64,000 nucleotides of DNA. Origin: WHSW01 sp963851045 (GTDB lineage Bacteria; Actinomycetota; Thermoleophilia; Solirubrobacterales; 70-9). The stretch's first letter is position 1. Every line of letters starts with the position of its first letter. The DNA lies in contig CAWKNC010000002.1 in NCBI GenBank assembly GCA_963851045.1, forward strand, positions 310,001 to 374,000, in the 5' to 3' direction. Below the pieces are notes generated by a model, which saw only the letters and a program-made list of their open reading frames with translations, did not search any database and was not told the origin of the DNA. The position numbers and the translations under genes are program-made. Below, piece after piece: positions 40,173 to 51,000 of this stretch.

Positions 40173-41902
40173 GCGACGTCGAAGTACGCAGCCATGATCT
40201 GACGCACGATGGGTGCGGCGATTTCGCCGCCGTCGCCCTCGGAGTTGACGATCATCACGGCCACCGCGATCTTCGGCTTCGACGCAGGGGCGAAGGCCGT
40301 GAACCAGGCGTCGGTCTCCAGCGGCGGGTCCTCGCCGGGTTCGAGCTCCTCGCCAGGCTCCAGGGCCTTCGGGCCCAGTTCGGCGGTGCCGGTCTTGCCG
40401 GCGACATCGATGCCCGGGAGCGCAGCGGCGCTCCCGGTGCCGCTGTTGACCACCTCGACCATCATCTCGCGCAGCGTCTCCGCCGTCTCGGGTGAGGTGA
40501 CCTCTACCGGCTCGGCATCGGGCGCGAGCTCGTCCCCGCGGGCGATCGGCGTTGGCATGCGAACGCCGTCGTTGGCGATCGTCTGCGAGACGCTCGCCAT
40601 CTGAAGCGGTGTCGCGAGCACCTGGCCCTGGCCGATTGCCGACTCGCCGGTGGCGACGGTGTCGTCGCCGAGGTCCTCGGGGATTGTGCTCGCGGGCGGG
40701 CGGATTGCGTCGGTCGCGGCTGGGTCGAAGAGGGCTGGACGCGAGTTGAAACCGAAGCGTTCGGCGGTCTTGACCAGGGCGTCGCCTCCCAGCTCGGCCC
40801 CGAGGGGAGCAAACACCGTGTTGCATGACTGCGCGAAGCTCTCCACGAAGCTGCCGCCGCAGGGCTCGTCGTGGGAGTTGTCGATCTCACGGCCGATGTC
40901 CGAGTTCGACGCCTCGACCGGGAACTGATCGCTCGTCTGCACGATGCCAGCGTCCAGGCCCCCGACCGCGGTGATGATCTTGAAGGTAGACCCAGGTGGC
41001 TGCGGGGCCGAGAACGCGATCCCCGACAGGGCCATCACGCCCCCGGTTCGAGCATCGACCACCGCGGCGCCGCCGTAGAGACTCCCGAGCGCCGTGACTG
41101 CGGTCTCCTGGAGCTCGGGATCGATGTTGGTGCGGACCGGCTTGCCGCGAACTGGCTCAGTTTGCGCGAGGATGCGACCGCCCCCGACGTCACTGGCCTC
41201 GCTCTTGACGGCCGCGACCAGCTGGCCGCCCGGCTTACCGCTGAGTCGTTCGTCGAAGGCCTGCTCGAGTCCCGAGGTACCTGTGAGAGTGCCGGGCGGA
41301 AAGCCGTTCGCGGTCAACTCCAGCGCCTGCTCCTCGCTCGGGGTGCCGACCGAGCCGACCACGGCGGATGCCGCTGCGCTCACCGACCGCGCCGATGCGG
41401 GTCCGCTCGACAGCGGTGTGCGATCAGCGGCGAGAATCGCGGCTCGCGCCGGCGCGCGAGTACGTCGCACGAGTTGCTCTCCGTCGGTCAGGCCCGGATA
41501 GACGAGATGCGGAGCCCAAGCGATCCTGCCCTCCTCGAGCGGGAGCTCGAGCGTCCCGCTGAGGTCGCCAAAGGCATGGGTGCTGATCGAGACCGTCGCT
41601 GAGGCAACGTCGCCCTTCTCGCTCAGCTCGCCGATCGTGAAGCTGGCGATGGTGGCGGTGTCCGCCGCGCGCTTGTAGGCGCGTTCGAACTCCTCGACCG
41701 AAAGCTGTGAGCGGTCGTCGGGGCTGATCTCGGCGTACATCGCCGGATAGTCGCCCGCCTCCCAGGCGTCAACGAAGCGCTGGGCCTCCGGCGCATCGGG
41801 ACCGCCGCCGACCACGATCCCTCCGACGAAGGCGACAACGGCGATCGCCGCAAGCGGCGCGGCGCGGCGGAGCACGCGCTCGCGACGCTGTTCATTGTGC
41901 AT
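40169..41902 (-). CDS. Class B penicillin-binding protein with NTF2-like N-terminal domain
   Basis: This is a DD-transpeptidase that cross-links peptidoglycan. The 577-aa protein has one membrane helix (LAAIAVVAFVGGIVVGGG), an NTF2-like/MecA_N domain (about 38-135: EAQRFVDAWEAGDYPAMYAEIS), a dimerisation linker and the transpeptidase domain. Catalytic motifs are STFK (305-308), SCN (359-361) and KTG (503-505). It resembles mycobacterial PbpA/PBPs of the MecA_N type. The CDS is monocistronic and convergent with the lipoprotein gene. Confidence 0.93.
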   Translation of the reverse strand: MHNEQRRERVLRRAAPLAAIAVVAFVGGIVVGGGPDAPEAQRFVDAWEAGDYPAMYAEISPDDRSQLSVEEFERAYKRAADTATIASFTIGELSEKGDVASATVSISTHAFGDLSGTLELPLEEGRIAWAPHLVYPGLTDGEQLVRRTRAPARAAILAADRTPLSSGPASARSVSAAASAVVGSVGTPSEEQALELTANGFPPGTLTGTSGLEQAFDERLSGKPGGQLVAAVKSEASDVGGGRILAQTEPVRGKPVRTNIDPELQETAVTALGSLYGGAAVVDARTGGVMALSGIAFSAPQPPGSTFKIITAVGGLDAGIVQTSDQFPVEASNSDIGREIDNSHDEPCGGSFVESFAQSCNTVFAPLGAELGGDALVKTAERFGFNSRPALFDPAATDAIRPPASTIPEDLGDDTVATGESAIGQGQVLATPLQMASVSQTIANDGVRMPTPIARGDELAPDAEPVEVTSPETAETLREMMVEVVNSGTGSAAALPGIDVAGKTGTAELGPKALEPGEELEPGEDPPLETDAWFTAFAPASKPKIAVAVMIVNSEGDGGEIAAPIVRQIMAAYFDVA

Positions 41903-41989
41903 TCCCTTGCTGATAGCGGGGAAGGTAGTGGCTCGACCGGCTTGGACAGCGATGCTTGAGGGTTGGGTTAGCGAAAGACTGGGACGGCT

Positions 41990-43138
41990 GTGAACCTCGT
42001 TGACGTTGGAATCATCGTGTTCGTCATCGCGCTCGCCTGGGTCGGCTACGAGCGCGGTCTCCTCGGCAGCGTGCTGCCGCTGGCCGGCTTCGTTGCCGGG
42101 GCTGCCGTCGGCGCGCGGGTCGGGCCGCTGCTGCTTTCAAACGGCGCTGAGTCGCGCTATGCGGCGCTGGTTACCGTCGTCGCCGGGATCTTTATCGGCG
42201 CATTTCTCGCGGTGGCGTTTGACGGCCTCAGCCAGGCCGTGCTGCGACGCCGCATTTCAGGCGCCGTGCGGATCGCAAATGGGCTGGGTGGCGCGGTCGT
42301 GCTCGGGGCACTCGCGCTGCTGGTCGCGTGGGCATTTGGCGCTGTTGCGCTTCATGCGTCGGGCGACCAGGCGCGCAAGCTGCGCGAGGAGGTTCAGCGG
42401 TCGAGGATCCTCGCTGCGCTCAATGAGGCCATGCCGCCGTCAGGGCCCCTGCTGAACGTCCTCCGGCGAGTCGACCCGTCCCCGCCGGTTCGCGGGCCTG
42501 ATGCTGACGTGGCAGCTCCTGACGGCGCGAGCGCGCGCGACCCGGAGGTCCAGGCCGCCGCTCGATCGGGCGTACGCGTCCTCGGGACCGCGTGCGGTCT
42601 CGGTGTGCAGGGGTCGGGGTGGGTGGCCGCGCCGGAACTGGTGGTCACCAACGCACACGTAGTCGCCGGTGAGGACGACACCACCGTGGTTTCGGACGGC
42701 GGGTCCGAGCTCGCAGCCACGGTGGTCCACTACGACCCAAGCAACGACCTGGCGGTCCTAGCCGTCGCTGGCCTCGACCTGCCGCCAATCGATCTCGTCG
42801 ATCGGCCTCGCCGCGGAACCGACGGCGCCGTGATCGGCTTCCCGGAGAACGGTTCGCTGACGATCGTCGCGGCGCGCCTTGGACGAACCGGACTCGTCAC
42901 CAGCCAGGACTCCTACGGGCGTGGACCGATCAAGCGCCGGATGACGCCCTTTCGAGCTCGCGTGCGCAGCGGAAACTCCGGCGGCCCGGTTGTCGATCTC
43001 GACGGCCGGGTGCTGACGACCGTCTTCGCCTCGACCGACGGGGGGCCGGACCAGGGCCTCGGTGTCCCGAACAGGGTGGTCGAGCGAGCGCTCGCAGGTA
43101 CGCTCGAAGCGACGGATACCGGACCATGTGCAGCTTGA
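41990..43138 (+). CDS. MarP-like membrane serine protease (CvpA domain plus trypsin-like domain)
   Basis: The 382-aa protein has four N-terminal membrane helices of the CvpA/colicin V family (about 1-125) and a periplasmic chymotrypsin-like protease. The triad is H223 (VVTNAHVVAG), D253 (YDPSNDLAVL) and S330 (RSGNSGGPVV). In Mycobacterium the homologue MarP supports acid resistance and processes the peptidoglycan hydrolase RipA. The GTG start follows the divergent PBP gene, a plausible cell-wall partner. The 3' end overlaps the HxlR gene by 13 bp. Confidence 0.92.
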   Translation: MNLVDVGIIVFVIALAWVGYERGLLGSVLPLAGFVAGAAVGARVGPLLLSNGAESRYAALVTVVAGIFIGAFLAVAFDGLSQAVLRRRISGAVRIANGLGGAVVLGALALLVAWAFGAVALHASGDQARKLREEVQRSRILAALNEAMPPSGPLLNVLRRVDPSPPVRGPDADVAAPDGASARDPEVQAAARSGVRVLGTACGLGVQGSGWVAAPELVVTNAHVVAGEDDTTVVSDGGSELAATVVHYDPSNDLAVLAVAGLDLPPIDLVDRPRRGTDGAVIGFPENGSLTIVAARLGRTGLVTSQDSYGRGPIKRRMTPFRARVRSGNSGGPVVDLDGRVLTTVFASTDGGPDQGLGVPNRVVERALAGTLEATDTGPCAA

Positions 43139-43458
43139 ACGAGCTGAAGACCCCAGTTTCTCCCGAGTTTCACGCCGCGATCGAGCTGATCGGCCGGCGC
43201 TGGGCTGGCGCGATCCTCTGGTCGCTCAGCGAGCGTCCGCACTATTTCGCCGAACTCACAGCAAGTGTTCCCGGCCTCTCCGACCGCCTGCTCTCTCGCC
43301 GCCTGCGCGAGCTCGAATCCGCGGGCTTGGTGGCGCGGACGGTCAGCGAGGGTCCGCCGGCACGGGTTTCCTACTCGCTGACGGAGAAAGGCCACGCAGT
43401 CGAGCCCGTGCTCTCAGAGCTGGCAACTTGGGCCGGCGACTGGAAGCTGAGCTCCTAG
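43126..43458 (+). CDS. HxlR-family winged-helix transcriptional regulator
   Basis: The 110-aa protein has the HxlR/DUF24 winged helix: an N-terminal Cys (MCSL), then IELIGRRWAGAILWSLSERPHYFAELTASVPGLSDRLLSRRLRELESAGLVART. The N-terminal cysteine near residue 2 may sense thiol-reactive compounds, as in some family members. It overlaps the marP gene by 13 bp and is probably translated from the same mRNA. Confidence 0.9.
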   Translation: MCSLNELKTPVSPEFHAAIELIGRRWAGAILWSLSERPHYFAELTASVPGLSDRLLSRRLRELESAGLVARTVSEGPPARVSYSLTEKGHAVEPVLSELATWAGDWKLSS

Positions 43459-43583
43459 CCGCGCCGGTTACGGCGCCAGGCCCTCGCGCCGTCGCGGGGC
43501 TCCGATGAGTTTCGGCCGGCGCCGTGGTCAACTAGGACATGGGGCAATGGCCCGTCTCAACCACCGTAAAGGAGCGACAGGTA

Positions 43584-43949
43584 ATGCAGTTTTTTCTGAC
43601 CGTGCCACACGATTCGGCCGAGGAGCCGACGATGGCGACCATGGACCCGGCCGAACTAGAGGCAACGCTGGCTGCCGTGGAGGAGTTCAACAATGATCTA
43701 CAAAAGACCGGGGCGTTCGTCTTTGCCGGCGGCCTGCACCCGCCGTCGTCGGCCAAGACCGTCGACGCGACCGGCGGGGAGCCCGTGGTGGCCGACGGTC
43801 CTTTTGTCGAGGCTCCGGAATACGTCGGTGGCTTCTGGGTGATCGACGCCGCAGACCACGAAGCAGCGATCCGCTGGGCGACGCAGGCATCCAAGGCGCT
43901 GGGTGGGCGCATCGAGGTGCGCGCCTTCCAGGAACCGCAGGACGCATGA
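43584..43949 (+). CDS. YCII-related domain protein
   Basis: From ATG 43584, with AAAGGAG upstream as ribosome binding site, the protein is 121 aa. It begins MQFFLTVPHDSAEE and contains FNNDLQKTGAFVFAGGLHPPSSAKTV, DGPFVEAPEYVGGFWVIDAADHEAAIRWA and IEVRAF, the ferredoxin-like YCII/DGPF fold. Actinobacterial paralogues are often encoded next to ECF sigma factors, but none is here. The activity is unknown. Confidence 0.87.
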   Translation: MQFFLTVPHDSAEEPTMATMDPAELEATLAAVEEFNNDLQKTGAFVFAGGLHPPSSAKTVDATGGEPVVADGPFVEAPEYVGGFWVIDAADHEAAIRWATQASKALGGRIEVRAFQEPQDA

Positions 43950-43990
43950 TCAAACGCAGATCGCCGCGCTGAACCCAGCGGCCCGTCGCG

Positions 43991-44584
43991 TCACCAGTCG
44001 CGTGGGTTGCCCGCAGGGATTCGGTCGACGACGAGCGTGGCGGTCACGACCTCGACCGGCGGCGGGCCGGTCGTCTCGCGAAAGAGGTCGAGCTGACCGG
44101 GGCCGAGGGCGGCAAATGCGCCCTCCACGGCCCCGAGGTAGGTCGAGATCAGGACCGACCCCTCGCGCGGCGTCGCAGCGCGGTGCTCGGGCCGTGAGCG
44201 GTAGGTGACGACTTGGTCAAAGCGCACGTCAGAGTCGATCTCGTTCGTGACATCGACGCGGTCGTAGCGGATCTCCCGCACATCGAGACGGTCGATTTCG
44301 GCCTCCGTCACCGCGAACAGGGCTCCGTTCGGCGCGGGCGCGCGCGGATCGGGGGCGATATCGAGACCGAGGCAGAACCTCGGGCGGGTGCCGTCGATCA
44401 GCTCGAAGATCTTCTCCGATGCCGCGTTGTCGCGCGCGAGCCCCCATGCGCGCCGCCAGCCATTCAGACGTGCCAGGGCAGCGACCTCAACCGGCCGCCC
44501 GAGTGTCTCGGCGAGGCTCGTCGCATTGACGAGCGAGCCGTAGCCGAACACCGCCAGCTCCCCGCTCACGTTCGCGGCCTCCAT
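43991..44584 (-). CDS. Gamma-glutamylcyclotransferase-like protein
   Basis: From ATG 44584 the protein is 197 aa and starts MEAANVSGELAVFGYGSLVN. FGYGSL is the substrate-binding signature of the GGCT/AIG2 fold. Further blocks are GWRRAWGLARDN and LGLDIAPDPRAPAPNGALFAVTEAEIDRLDVREIRYDRVDV, with the Glu of the VTEAEI/RE region a candidate catalytic base. GTG 44569 is an alternative start. It overlaps the AddA-like gene by 19 bp and may be expressed from its mRNA. The substrate, a gamma-glutamyl compound, is inferred. Confidence 0.82.
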   Translation of the reverse strand: MEAANVSGELAVFGYGSLVNATSLAETLGRPVEVAALARLNGWRRAWGLARDNAASEKIFELIDGTRPRFCLGLDIAPDPRAPAPNGALFAVTEAEIDRLDVREIRYDRVDVTNEIDSDVRFDQVVTYRSRPEHRAATPREGSVLISTYLGAVEGAFAALGPGQLDLFRETTGPPPVEVVTATLVVDRIPAGNPRDW

Positions 44585-47500
44585 GCCGGTCGGGGGCAGA
44601 GACGCGCCGCTGCCGGGCAGCCGAAGCAAAGCGCCGCGTACGGCTCGTGCGTGGGCTCGAAATCGTTGCTCTGCATCCGCTCCACAAGGCCCGTGAGGCG
44701 ATCGCGCACGGCGGGAAGATCGGCGGCGGTGACGGTTTCGACCACCGGCTCGTCGGGCCGTTCGAGAAAAACGTGGGCGACGCGGGCACCCTCGGGTCCA
44801 GCCGCGAGCGCGTAGATCTCGCGCTGCGCGCGATAGCGGTCGGCGAGCTCCTGCGGTTTGCGGCCTGCGAGGCGGTCGGTCTTGTAGTCGACGACCGTGG
44901 GAACGCTGCCGCCGGTGGCAAGCAGGTCGATCTGACCGCGGATGACGGTGGGCCCGAGACCGAGCAGGAACGGGACCTCCGCCTGTACGTGGTCCTCGCC
45001 CAGTTCGGAGCACAATGCCGATCCGAGCCAACCGTCGACCAGCTCGCGTGCCCGCCGCAGCGCGTCCGGGTCATCCCCCAGTCCCTCGCGGGCAACGAGG
45101 CGTTCCAGGAGATCGGCAGGGGGCTTGGCCCATCCGTTGGCGGCGCTCCACTCGAGCGCGGCGTGAACCGAGTTGCCGATGCCGAGCGCCAGGTCGCGGG
45201 GCCCTTCAGGCTCCGCCAACTCGTCGTCTGCACGCGCGTCGCGCGCGTCCTCGTCGGCTTCGCCCGGAGAGGCGGCTAGGCCCTCGCGCGCGCCTAGGAC
45301 CCGCTCAACGTAGAAGCGGTAGCCGCAACGCTCGTAGAGGGCGAGCGCCGAGTAGGAGAGATGGCCGATCGGCACTGGCGAGGAGCGCTCGCTGAGCAGC
45401 GGCGGAGGCGCCACGGTGCCGGCGATCGGCGCCGGGGCGGTAGGGGGATCGAACCGCCGCACGAGCTCGGCCGCGCGCTCTGGACTCGGCTCGGAGACTC
45501 GGATCTCAAGCGGAACGTCGGCCAACCGCTGCGTGGCGCCGATCGGCCGCGCCCCCGGAAGCATCACGAGGCCTGAGCCGCCCTCCCAACCGCGCTCGCC
45601 AAGAGCGGGCAGCAGCCGCCGCAGCACCGAGTCGCGAGGCTTGGGTTCCTCGAGAGGCTCACGGTCGGCGTCGCTGTAGAACCCGCTGAGGATCAGTCGA
45701 TCCTCAGCGCGTGATGCGGCGACGTATGCGAGTCGACAGCCCTCCTCGGCCTCGGCGACGCTGGCGGCCTCGTTGATGTCGGTCAGTTGCCAAACGCCAA
45801 ACGACTTCCTCGCCGCGAAGACGAGCCGCATCCCGAACCCGCGCTCGGCCTCCTCGCCTGGGCGCGGCGCTGGCCCGATGACCATGTCGCCCGCGCGGTG
45901 CCCCGCGGCGAGACCGCGGCCCATGTCGGGCACCGCGACTACCGGAAACTGCAGGCCCTTGGCGGCGTGCACGGTCATCACACGTACTCCGTCGTGGCCC
46001 TCGGCCTGCACGGCGGCCATCCCCTCGCGCTCGCCGCGCTCGGTGCTGTCAGCGGCAAGGGCGAGGAAGCCCGCGAGATCACGGCCTTCGCTCGATTCAT
46101 AGTCGCGCGCGAGCCTCATCAGCTTGCGCACGTTTGCCATTCGGCCCTCGCCCCCGCGACGGGCGATCAACCCGAGGTCGTAGCCGAACGCGGTCATCGT
46201 CCGCTCGACCAGTTCCTCGAGCGTCAGCAGCGGCGCCTCTGCGCGCAGCCGGCCAAGGACCTCATGAAAACGCTCGAGCTTGGGAAGGTCACCTTCGGGA
46301 ATCGACTCCAGCCAATGTGTCGCTCGCTCGGCGATCTCCTCGCCCGCGAAACGCTCGGCGATCACCGGCCACACGTGGCGCGCGCCACCACTCTCGCCGC
46401 GAGCGGCCTGGCGCAGCAGCCAGAGCGCATCAGGGCTGACGCCGACCGCAAACGACGCCAGCGCGCCGAACAAAAGCTCGTCATCCAACGGATTCGAGAC
46501 GACACCGAGGAGCCGGATCAGGTCCTCCACCTGCTGCTGGGTCCAGTAGCCGCGTCCACCCACCACGAACGGCCTCAGCCCGGCGCGCGCAAGCGCCTGT
46601 TCGTAGGCGTCGACGTGGGTGAACGCCCGGAGCAAAACGACGATCTCGCCGCGCTCGGCGTCGCCCGACTCGACCAGTTCACGAAGCCGCTCGGCCAAGA
46701 AGCGGGCCTCGGCGATCACCTTGGGTGCGGATGCCGCCGGCGCTGCGTCGAGCTCGATGTCGTCGACATCCCACTTGCGCGCGTCGCGGCCCTTGCCCTC
46801 ATCGAGCGTCAGCAGCAGCTCGACCGCACCCGGCCCGTCATCGGGAATGCGCCCCGCGCTCAAATCGGAGAAACCGTCGAGCAGGGCGCCGCCGATCGCG
46901 TTGACGGCGCCAAGCACGGCGGGGCGCGAGCGGAAGTTGCCGAGCAGCGGCAGGACGTCTCGGTTCGAGTCGATGATCGCGTCCGCACGCTCTTGGCGAA
47001 AGACCTCGAGGTCAGCGTTTCTGAAGCGATAGATCGACTGGTGCTCGTCGCCGACCATGAACACCTTGGTCTGGGGGCCGCGAAGCCGTTCGACAAGCTC
47101 GAGCTGCACCCGGTTGGTGTCCTGGAACTCATCGACCATGACGTGCTCGAAGCGCTCGCTCCAGATCGTTGCCAGAGCTTCGCTCGAGCTCAGGAGCGCG
47201 AGGGCGCGCAGCTCGAGGTCGAGGAAGTCGAGCGCCGATCGCTGCTCCTTGAGCGCCTCATAGCGCGAGTGAAAGCGCTCGAGCAGGGTTTCGAAGGAGG
47301 CGCGGGCCGCCTTCGCGGCCGCGATGTCCGCGGGAGCGAGCGGATCCATCGGCTTCTCCCGGCCGCTCGGGGAATGAAGCGGCTCGCCGACGTCCGGAAG
47401 GCGGGGCTCGGCCATCCCCTGACTGCGCAGCTGCATGTACGCCGCGAGCGTCATCTGCTCGAGGCGCCAGGGCTGGTACTGGGCCGCCGCCGCGGCGATC

Positions 47501-48048
47501 GCCTCGTCGCCCTCGACCAGCAGCGCATCCAGCGCTTCGCGAAAGGCACGGTCACTGAGCCGGCCCGCCTGGCTTGCGTCGAGCACGCGAAACGCGGGAT
47601 CGAGGCCGGCGGCGAGCGGGTGCATCGCCAGCAGCCGTCGACAAAAAGCGTGGATCGTCATAACCCAGGCTCGCTCGGTGGCGCGAGCCAGCCCGCGGAG
47701 CTCGTCGGCGAGTGCGTCATCGCCTCGCCCGCGGGCGACATGCGACCTGCGGGTCAGCTCGGCGCGGATTCGCGTCCGCATCTCCGCCGCGGCGCGTTCG
47801 GTGAAGGTGAACGCGAGGACGCGATCAACGCCAACGCCGTCGTCGATCACCGCCGCGCAGTATCGATCGACCAGCACGCTGGTCTTACCGGTGCCGGCGC
47901 CAGCCTCCAGAAACGCGTCACGAACGCGCGCGGCGATCGCGTCGGCCTGTTCGGACGTGGGATCGGGCCGCGCGCGAGTGACCGGGACCGCGGTGGGCTC
48001 CGCACCATCGAGCTCGAGATCAGCGAGTGAGAGTTGAGCGTCAGCCAT
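44566..48048 (-). CDS. addA: AddA-like UvrD-family helicase/nuclease
   Basis: The 1160-aa protein is the motor subunit of a RecBCD-type double-strand-break resection enzyme. Walker A EAGAGTGKT lies at 48-56, with LAFTFTERAAAEMRTRI (motif Ia), VMVDEFQDTNRVQLELVERL (Walker B), FMVGDEHQSIYRFRNADLEVF (motif III) and VMTVHAAKGLQFPVVAVPDMG (motif V). A C-terminal RecB-like nuclease has IRGQIDLLATG and VVDYKTDRL. The start overlaps the upstream AddB-like gene by 8 bp. Mycobacterial AdnAB has the same functions, but the partner here is AddB-like. Confidence 0.9.
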   Translation of the reverse strand: MADAQLSLADLELDGAEPTAVPVTRARPDPTSEQADAIAARVRDAFLEAGAGTGKTSVLVDRYCAAVIDDGVGVDRVLAFTFTERAAAEMRTRIRAELTRRSHVARGRGDDALADELRGLARATERAWVMTIHAFCRRLLAMHPLAAGLDPAFRVLDASQAGRLSDRAFREALDALLVEGDEAIAAAAAQYQPWRLEQMTLAAYMQLRSQGMAEPRLPDVGEPLHSPSGREKPMDPLAPADIAAAKAARASFETLLERFHSRYEALKEQRSALDFLDLELRALALLSSSEALATIWSERFEHVMVDEFQDTNRVQLELVERLRGPQTKVFMVGDEHQSIYRFRNADLEVFRQERADAIIDSNRDVLPLLGNFRSRPAVLGAVNAIGGALLDGFSDLSAGRIPDDGPGAVELLLTLDEGKGRDARKWDVDDIELDAAPAASAPKVIAEARFLAERLRELVESGDAERGEIVVLLRAFTHVDAYEQALARAGLRPFVVGGRGYWTQQQVEDLIRLLGVVSNPLDDELLFGALASFAVGVSPDALWLLRQAARGESGGARHVWPVIAERFAGEEIAERATHWLESIPEGDLPKLERFHEVLGRLRAEAPLLTLEELVERTMTAFGYDLGLIARRGGEGRMANVRKLMRLARDYESSEGRDLAGFLALAADSTERGEREGMAAVQAEGHDGVRVMTVHAAKGLQFPVVAVPDMGRGLAAGHRAGDMVIGPAPRPGEEAERGFGMRLVFAARKSFGVWQLTDINEAASVAEAEEGCRLAYVAASRAEDRLILSGFYSDADREPLEEPKPRDSVLRRLLPALGERGWEGGSGLVMLPGARPIGATQRLADVPLEIRVSEPSPERAAELVRRFDPPTAPAPIAGTVAPPPLLSERSSPVPIGHLSYSALALYERCGYRFYVERVLGAREGLAASPGEADEDARDARADDELAEPEGPRDLALGIGNSVHAALEWSAANGWAKPPADLLERLVAREGLGDDPDALRRARELVDGWLGSALCSELGEDHVQAEVPFLLGLGPTVIRGQIDLLATGGSVPTVVDYKTDRLAGRKPQELADRYRAQREIYALAAGPEGARVAHVFLERPDEPVVETVTAADLPAVRDRLTGLVERMQSNDFEPTHEPYAALCFGCPAAARLCPRPAWRPRT

Positions 48049-51000
48049 CGGCGCTTCCGTTCACGCTGGTCTCCTCGCCGACGTCTCCAAGGGCGCGCTC
48101 GAGCCGGCAGATCGTCTGATAGGCGCAGTAGCGGGGGCATTCGCCGTTGTGCGGATCGCGGCGAATGCGGCCGGCGCGCATGGCGGTGGCGGTCTCGATC
48201 GCGAGCGCCTCAGCGTTCGTGAGCCTCTCATCGACCTCGTCGGCGGTTTTGCGATCGGTCTTGACGAGGTCGAGGGCGTCGAGTCGCTCATCCTGGAGGA
48301 CGAGGCCGCGGGCACGCCGATCCTTCGGAGCCGTGGCGCCGAGGGGGTGGTAGAGGCCGCCGACGGGCTCGAGTCCAAGCACCCGCTGGGCAACGAGCAT
48401 GTAGAGCTGAATCTGCAGAGTCCCGCGCTGGTCGAACTTGTCGGCGCCCCCGACGACCTTGCCGGTCTTGTAGTCGTGAACGATCGCGCTACGTCCGTCA
48501 GCCGCCAGGTCGATCCGGTCGATCCGCCCGCGCAGCTTCACGTCGCCGAGTTCGAGTGCGGCCCGCGTAGGTGGCGCATCCTCGGGCTGGTGATCGAGCT
48601 CGCCAAAACCCAGCTCGAGGAGCTCGCGCGCCGGGCGGAACTCGCTCTCGCACTCAGCCTCGGCGCTGAGGAACGCTCCAACCTGAGTCTTCGCGCGCTC
48701 GAGCGCCGCCCGTCGGGGCAGCGTCAGCCCACCGAAGCCCGCGCCGATCTCGTCGACGAGCTCGTCGAAGCGGTCGCGCCACCGGCCGACATCCTCGGGG
48801 CGGGGGATCGAGTCCGAACCCGGAGGATCGGCGTAAAGGCGCTCGAGCGCTCCGTGCACGACACCCCCGATCCACAGGGGATCCGACGCAGGGTCGAGGC
48901 GCTGCGGCCTCAGTTCGTGATCGACGAACCACTTGTAAGAGCAGGTGACCCAGCCCTCGAGTGAGTTGGCGCTGAAGACTTGCCGCGAATCGAACTCGGC
49001 CAGAACCGGCGCTGCGGTGAGCGGGCCCGGAAGCGCGTCGGGATCTGGCAGGGGCGCGAATGGGCCGAGCGTGGTCTCCGCCACAGCGCCATCCACACCG
49101 AGCTCAGCAAGGGCGGCGGGTCGATCGGCGTTCCAACCCGCGCGCGCGAGCGCGCGAGCCAGGACGCGCGGCGTCGAGGCATCAACCGCGTCGATCACCG
49201 AACGCTCGGGGCCGCGAACCCGCAAGACCCGCGATGGCAACTCACCGGCGGGCGCGATCAGGTCGTACACCTCGTCGATGAACGGCGAGCGCGCTCGCGC
49301 CTCACCGTCCTCGTCGCAGCTCTGCCAGCTCAGGACGAGGCGCTCGGTTGGCCGGGAGACGCAGGCGTGAAACAGGTAGCGCTCCTCGTCAGCCTGATCG
49401 GCCCGCCGCAGGTTCGGGTCGCCGATGCGAGCGCGCCGTTCCTCGGAGAGCAGCGGGTCCGGTGGGCTGGAGGTCGGGAACTCGCCCTCCTGCAGGCCGG
49501 CGCAAAACAAAACTCGTGCCCGTGCCGCCCGCGCCCGATACGGGCTCATGATCCGCACCCGTCCGGTAGCCGGACCGCGCCAGCGCGCAACGGTCGCCGC
49601 CTCGATGGCCTCGATGGCGTCCTCGAGCTCGGGAACCTGGGCGTCGGACAGCGATCCAAGCGAGGCGAGCTCCTCGAGAAGTTCGGCCGCGGCGACCCCT
49701 GCGCGCAGCTCGAGTGCGGAGAAGGGCGTATCCGATCCCTCGTTCGCGCGCTCTCCCGCGAGCGGCGCTTCCTCGCGATGTGCCCCCTCGGCGAGGTCCC
49801 GAGCCGAACGCGCGAGGGCCCGCAGGCGGGCGGGTGCATCGGCGGCCTCGCGCAGACGCTCGAGATGGCGCGGCGGCCTCTCCCAGCCTTCAACCGCCGC
49901 TGTGACCCTGGTCGCCTTGCCGCGGCGGATGCTGCGCTCCAGCCAGTCGGCGGTGGTCTTGGGAAAGGAGGGGTCGTAGCGCAGGTGTGTGAGCAGCGCG
50001 CCGACGGCGGTCTCATCGATTGCCGCGCGACAGAGGGCGACCAGTGACGTTCCAACGCACGTCCCGGCGAGGGGCATCGAGGCCTCGAGTGCCACCGGGA
50101 TCCCAAGGTTCGAAAGAACGCTGGCTAGCACCGGCCCCGAGGAGTCGGGGTGGCGGACGACGATCGCGATCTCGTCCGGCTCGTATCCGCTCGTCAACAA
50201 CCGGGCGATCTCGATCCCGATCGCCTCAGCCTCGCCGCGAGCGCCCGCGGAATCCAGCAACAGGATCCCGTCGTCGGGATCGATCGGCAGCGCCGCGGGC
50301 TCGAACAGATTGCGGTCGAGATGGCGCAGGGTCGCGCTCTGCGTGTAGCTGGGATCGAATGGCAGCGGCTCGCTGCGCTGCGCTCCCAGCTCCTCGACCA
50401 AGCGCGTGAGGAGGCTCGCCCTGGCGGCGAGGGCGCGCGTGTCGGCGTAGGTGACGGCGATTGTCACCGTCGCGTGCGCCGCCAGGGCAGCGATGAGCTC
50501 GGTCTGATCGCGCCGCAGGTCGTCGAAGCCGTAGACGAACACCGGTCGGTCGGCCCAGGCGGATGCGTCGGCTCGCAGTGCGCGGATCGCAGCAGCCGTG
50601 ATCGAGCCGTGGTCGGTGCGACCGCTGGCGTCGCGAAGCTCGGTGTACGCGCGGTAGATCAACCCCAGCTCGCGTTCGTATGCGGGGTCGTCGAGCTCCT
50701 CGACCATCCGCTCGAACTCATCCGGGTCGACGAGCGCGGCCTGCAGCTCTGCAATCAGCCGGTCCGCCGCCGGGGTGAACCCGGGACGATCGGCGCTGCG
50801 GCTCAGCCGGCGCAGGGCTGCACGGCGAATCGCAGCGCGCACCAGCGCCTGACGCTGGGTTGGCGTGAGGCGCGGCCCGAGGTCGAGAGCCAGCGCCGAA
50901 GCCACCTCGCGGGCGAGTCCTTCGAAGGTCGTGATCGTGGCGCCAACCGTGGTCGCCCCGTCCGTACAGAGATCGCGCTCGAACGCCGCAACATCATCGG

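Noticed and set aside
45787..48030. Open frame of about 750 codons on the plus strand opposite addA
   Set aside because: The minus strand encodes a conserved helicase-nuclease; the plus-strand frame shows no recognisable domain.
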